From: Staphylococcus sp. CAG:324 | Lineage (GTDB): Bacteria; Bacillota_I; Bacilli_A; ML615J-28; CAG-313 | Reading direction: 5' to 3' | Assembly: GCA_000433035.1 (NCBI GenBank) | Contig: FR890799.1 | Span: 1-25,493, forward strand | Length of the DNA: 25,493 nt | In this document: piece after piece, positions 23,317-25,493 of the stretch | Layout: each line of letters opens with the position of its first letter | How positions within the stretch are numbered: the stretch's first letter is position 1 | Made by a program: the position numbers and the translations under genes | Notes under the pieces: generated by a model | Seen by the model: the letters and a program-made list of their open reading frames with translations, nothing else | What the model was told of the DNA's origin: nothing | Database searches by the model: none

Positions 23317-23356
23317 AAATAGCACCTAAGAACACAATTATTCTTAGGTGCTATTT
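23317..23356. terminator. Terminator after the 23399-24010 gene
   Basis: A 16-bp perfect stem (23317-23332 with 23341-23356; core AGCACCTAAGAA) with an 8-base loop. On the minus strand it runs into TTTTTCG; on the plus strand into a weaker tail. Confidence 0.88.
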
Positions 23357-23398
23357 CAAATCAAAATTATCAAAATTTATTCCAATTATCATCTCAAA

Positions 23399-24010
23399 CT
23401 AGTCAATATCTTTATGTAATATTTTAATTAATTTAAACTCAGAGTCATCATCTAACCATATAATTGTACAAAAATTATTAAGTTCTGATGTTTCGAAACC
23501 ATTGAAAAAATCATCAACAAAAATGCATTTTCTTTGTTCTAAAATATTCTGCACCAATACATATATTATTTTTTTGATAATATCATCAATTTTTTCTATG
23601 TCACATTCATCAGCAATTATAAGATAAGGGCCGTTAGGATTATTATAAAAATCGTAATTTTTAAAATATTCATCTAAACTAATTTTACAAAGTCCAAAAT
23701 GTAATGTACAACCATCATATGAATACACATCCATCGGTATTGTGTGTTCAGAAATTATATTACTGAAATGAATTTCATATTTAAATTCAGTTGGGTCATC
23801 ATTGGGTAATTTATAATAATACCACATTCCTTTATTTTCAATAGCTTCATCACGGAAATGTCCAGAGCACAATGCATATAACGTTTTATTCTTTAATAAA
23901 GGTTGGAAAAGTTCTTTATCTTTGTTATACAATTCATTAATATCAAATGGATTAATTGAATAATAATCAAATGTTTCGAATTCTATAATCTGTTTATTTT
24001 TATAACTCAT
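23399..24010 (-). CDS. Unrecognised soluble protein (possible immunity-type)
   Basis: I do not recognise this 203-residue protein. It has no signal peptide or membrane helix and is acidic, rich in Asp, Tyr and Phe, with segments such as YSYDGCTLHFGLCKISLDEYF and IIADECDIEKIDDIIKKI that suggest an alpha/beta fold. ATG at 24010 follows TAGGAGAG by 5-6 bases. It lies 83 bp after another unrecognised acidic cytosolic protein in the same direction, and both end before a strong terminator. Acidic, mid-sized orphan pairs like this occur among immunity proteins of polymorphic toxins, but no toxin is present, so this is speculative. Confidence 0.7.
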   Translation of the reverse strand: MSYKNKQIIEFETFDYYSINPFDINELYNKDKELFQPLLKNKTLYALCSGHFRDEAIENKGMWYYYKLPNDDPTEFKYEIHFSNIISEHTIPMDVYSYDGCTLHFGLCKISLDEYFKNYDFYNNPNGPYLIIADECDIEKIDDIIKKIIYVLVQNILEQRKCIFVDDFFNGFETSELNNFCTIIWLDDDSEFKLIKILHKDID

Positions 24011-24093
24011 TTTACTCTCCTAATAAATTTTTTTAGCTGCTCCATTTCGTCAATAAATATTCACTAATATTTTAATATCTCACTTAATTTTTA

Positions 24094-24810
24094 TTATTCT
24101 TGAAAATTAACTTCAATTTTCCACGAAACATCCTTACTTTTAATAAAAGCTCCTTTAGATGAAATATCATAATCTATTCCATCAGTCCATCCACCAAAAC
24201 CATCATTTATTTTCCACAAATAATAATCTTCATTCTTAATCAGTTCAGTATCTAAAAGTTCTCCTATCTTGTCATATAATTGATTTTCAATAATTCCTTC
24301 GAAACGAATATTTATATAGCCATCTATTGTATCAAGTTTTAATTCTAAAATATTATTTGAGTCTTCAATAACTTCTTCCAAAGTAGCATCATTAAATTTT
24401 GAAGATACATACATCAAATTCTTTATATCTTTATCATTATTAATTTTAAACCATTCTGGAATTATAGGATTTATAGCATACTTTTCTATTCCTTTTATAG
24501 AATTAATATTTACTAATTTATCACTTAATAACTGTTTCATTAATTCCTTATTATTAATTATAAATTCATATCCACTCCATTTTCCTTTAATAAACTCTTC
24601 ATCTTCATAAGAAATAATAGAAGCTTGCATAATCAGTTTTCTAGCAGAACTATTTTTTTCTCTTATTGAAGAGTATAAAGACATCTTCTTTAAGTATGAA
24701 TATGTTTTATCAAAAACAATAATCTCATCTTCCATAAAACGGTTATTATTAGAAATGGCTAAAATATAAGAAATATATTGCTCTTCTCCATTTTTTATTA
24801 CAGCTAACAT
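24094..24810 (-). CDS. Unrecognised soluble protein
   Basis: The 238-residue acidic protein has no signal peptide or membrane segment and no family I can name. The N-terminal third is helical and polar. The C-terminal part repeats strand-like motifs such as LELKLDTIDGYINIRFEG and YYLWKINDGFGGWTDGIDYD, where the Gly/Trp-rich stretch looks like a conserved surface loop. ATG at 24810 follows AAGGAG by about 8 bases. It probably shares a transcript with the next unrecognised gene. A promoter is present at 24899-24927. Confidence 0.72.
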   Translation of the reverse strand: MLAVIKNGEEQYISYILAISNNNRFMEDEIIVFDKTYSYLKKMSLYSSIREKNSSARKLIMQASIISYEDEEFIKGKWSGYEFIINNKELMKQLLSDKLVNINSIKGIEKYAINPIIPEWFKINNDKDIKNLMYVSSKFNDATLEEVIEDSNNILELKLDTIDGYINIRFEGIIENQLYDKIGELLDTELIKNEDYYLWKINDGFGGWTDGIDYDISSKGAFIKSKDVSWKIEVNFQE

Positions 24811-24898
24811 AAATTTTCTCCTTTAATTGTACCATTTTATGAGATCTTGCACTTGATATTCCCTGATATTTCAGTATCACGACTCATTTTCTATCTTT

Positions 24899-24927
24899 AT
24901 TATATACTAACTGTTGAAATTAGTAAA
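24899..24927 (-). promoter_or_regulatory. Candidate promoter of the two unrecognised genes
   Basis: TTTACT (24922-24927), a 17-base spacer and TATAAT (24899-24904) on the minus strand, about 88 bases before the ATG. That leaves a leader of roughly 80 bases with no recognised structure. Confidence 0.6.
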
Positions 24928-24949
24928 CAATAGTTATTTATTTTTTCTC

Positions 24950-24990
24950 TAAAAAATGAAAAGCCGCCTTACTTTTCAGTAAAGCGGACT
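24950..24990 (-). terminator. Terminator of tmRNA
   Basis: On the minus strand AGTCCGCTTTACT (24978-24990) pairs with AGTAAGGCGGCT (24962-24973) around a GAAA loop with G-U pairs and one bulge, followed by TTTTCATTTTTT. It starts 11 bases after the CCA end. Confidence 0.85.
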
Positions 24991-25000
24991 AGGATACTAT

Positions 25001-25368
25001 TGGTGGATCTGCCGAGAGTCGAACTCGGGTCCGAAATTTCATTCATGTTGCTTTCTACACGTTTAGTTTATTTTAAGTTTTCGTAATCATTAATAAACAA
25101 ACAAAATCAATAATTACTATTTCTATTTTCTTAAAAAAGTATCTAGAAAAGCAATACTTTTTCAAAGCCTACTCTCTTTCCCTTATAACACACATAGGCA
25201 AGTAATTATAAGAGATAAAACCACTTTCGGTGGTTTTCTGCTATTTTAGCCTAGCAGAAAGCGTAATTTGTATTATTTGCGTTTATTTAAAATCTCATGT
25301 TTTAACGTGCATCACCACGACGTGCTTACATTACTTCAAAAATCCCGTCGAAACCAAAATACAGACCC
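25001..25368 (-). ncRNA. ssrA: Transfer-messenger RNA
   Basis: This 368-nt RNA rescues stalled ribosomes and tags the unfinished proteins. The 5' end GGGTCTG (25362-25368) pairs with CAGATCC before an encoded CCA at 25001-25003. The tRNA-like part includes GGTTTCGACGGG near the 5' end and the T-arm GAGTTCGACTCTC at the 3' end. The reading frame opens GCA AAT AAT ACA AAT TAC GCT TTC TGC TAG (around 25250-25286), giving the tag ANNTNYAFC; the stop lies in a hairpin (TTTCTGCTA with TAGCAGAAA), as in other tmRNAs. Other pseudoknot helices can be traced in the middle (for example AACCACC with GGTGGTT). Confidence 0.96.
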
Positions 25369-25394
25369 ATATTTCATTATAATATGATATGAAT

Positions 25395-25423
25395 ATTTTA
25401 TCATATTTATTACTTCTTGTCAA
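25395..25423 (-). promoter_or_regulatory. Promoter of ssrA
   Basis: Perfect TTGACA (25418-25423), 17 bases, TAAAAT (25395-25400) on the minus strand, giving a start about 20 bases before the mature 5' end. A second TATAAT-like box (around 25376-25382) lies closer to the mature end. Confidence 0.8.
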
Positions 25424-25427
25424 TATG

Positions 25428-25456
25428 AAAAAGGTGTATTTTTATTACACCTTTTT
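25428..25456 (-). terminator. Terminator of the gene entering from the right
   Basis: AAAAAGGTGTA (25428-25438) and TACACCTTTTT (25446-25456) form an 11-bp stem with a 7-base loop directly after the TAA at 25457-25459. The T-run is within the arm. Confidence 0.75.
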
Positions 25457-25493
25457 TTATTTTTTCTTCCTTAATAGTACAATTGCCCCACTG
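25457..25493 (-). CDS. 3' end of a gene cut by the window edge
   Basis: Only the last 11 codons are visible on the minus strand, reading SGAIVLLRKKK then TAA, immediately followed by a terminator, which supports this frame. A hydrophobic run ending in a short basic tail would fit the C-terminus of a membrane-anchored or LPXTG-type surface protein, but the fragment is too short for an assignment. Confidence 0.45.
   Translation of the reverse strand, partial: SGAIVLLRKKK

Noticed and set aside
24840..24880. Weak inverted repeat TGATA...TATCA in the leader of the 24094-24810 gene
   Set aside because: Arms are only 5 bases and common by chance in such AT-rich DNA.
1..25493. CRISPR arrays, insertion sequences and prophage genes
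   Set aside because: No regularly spaced repeats, transposase, integrase or capsid motifs were found on either strand.

Overview
This AT-rich window comes from a low-GC Gram-positive relative of the Bacilli or Mollicutes, living mainly without oxygen. Strong GGAGG ribosome sites, TTGACA/TATAAT promoters, short-stem terminators, four or more lipobox lipoproteins and lrgAB point to that lineage. Desulfoferrodoxin, an NrdD-like protein and a sodium-decarboxylase beta subunit point to anaerobic life. Tryptophan is TGG throughout. Stops are almost all TAA or TAG; only the Crp/Fnr gene appears to end in TGA, so I read the standard bacterial code. The genus cannot be named from this alone.

Layout. 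1-2.7 kb (minus): oligoendopeptidase F, then a small membrane protein whose start lies directly behind a structured, promoter-driven RNA of about 180 nt, probably 6S RNA. 2.75-4.4 kb (plus): TtcA-like tRNA thiolase and an SGNH hydrolase with Cys in place of the nucleophilic Ser, both with near-consensus promoters. 4.4-7.0 kb (minus): operon of a PII-like protein, a CPA2 cation/proton antiporter and an unrecognised membrane protein. 7.05-11.1 kb (minus): a possible tiny RNA with a G7 loop, a lipoprotein, an EEP-family protein, hisS and a glycerophosphodiesterase. 11.2-13.1 kb (plus): a YhhN-like membrane protein and lrgAB. 13.1-18.7 kb (minus): GltS-like symporter, PlsC-like acyltransferase with a zinc ribbon, GH18 lipoprotein, NrdD-like small protein and desulfoferrodoxin.

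18.8-21.0 kb (plus): a Crp/Fnr regulator divergent from desulfoferrodoxin, then a yybP-ykoY (manganese) riboswitch controlling an OadB-type carboxylate decarboxylase beta subunit and a 51-residue gamma-like membrane protein. 21.0-25.5 kb (minus): class C beta-lactamase-like hydrolase, lipoprotein, a 570-bp stretch with no convincing gene, two unrecognised cytosolic proteins, tmRNA (ssrA), and the extreme 3' end of a gene leaving the window.

Themes. Sodium, proton and anion transport recur (antiporter with PII-like partner, GltS-like, OadB-like, LrgAB). Redox control is visible at the divergent dfx-crp promoter, where a 5-6-5 palindrome sits about 41.5 bp upstream of the predicted dfx start. 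The most unusual system is the manganese riboswitch in front of an OadB plus mini-subunit pair with no alpha subunit nearby; the 3' strand of its P1 helix can pair with the ribosome site of the OadB gene.
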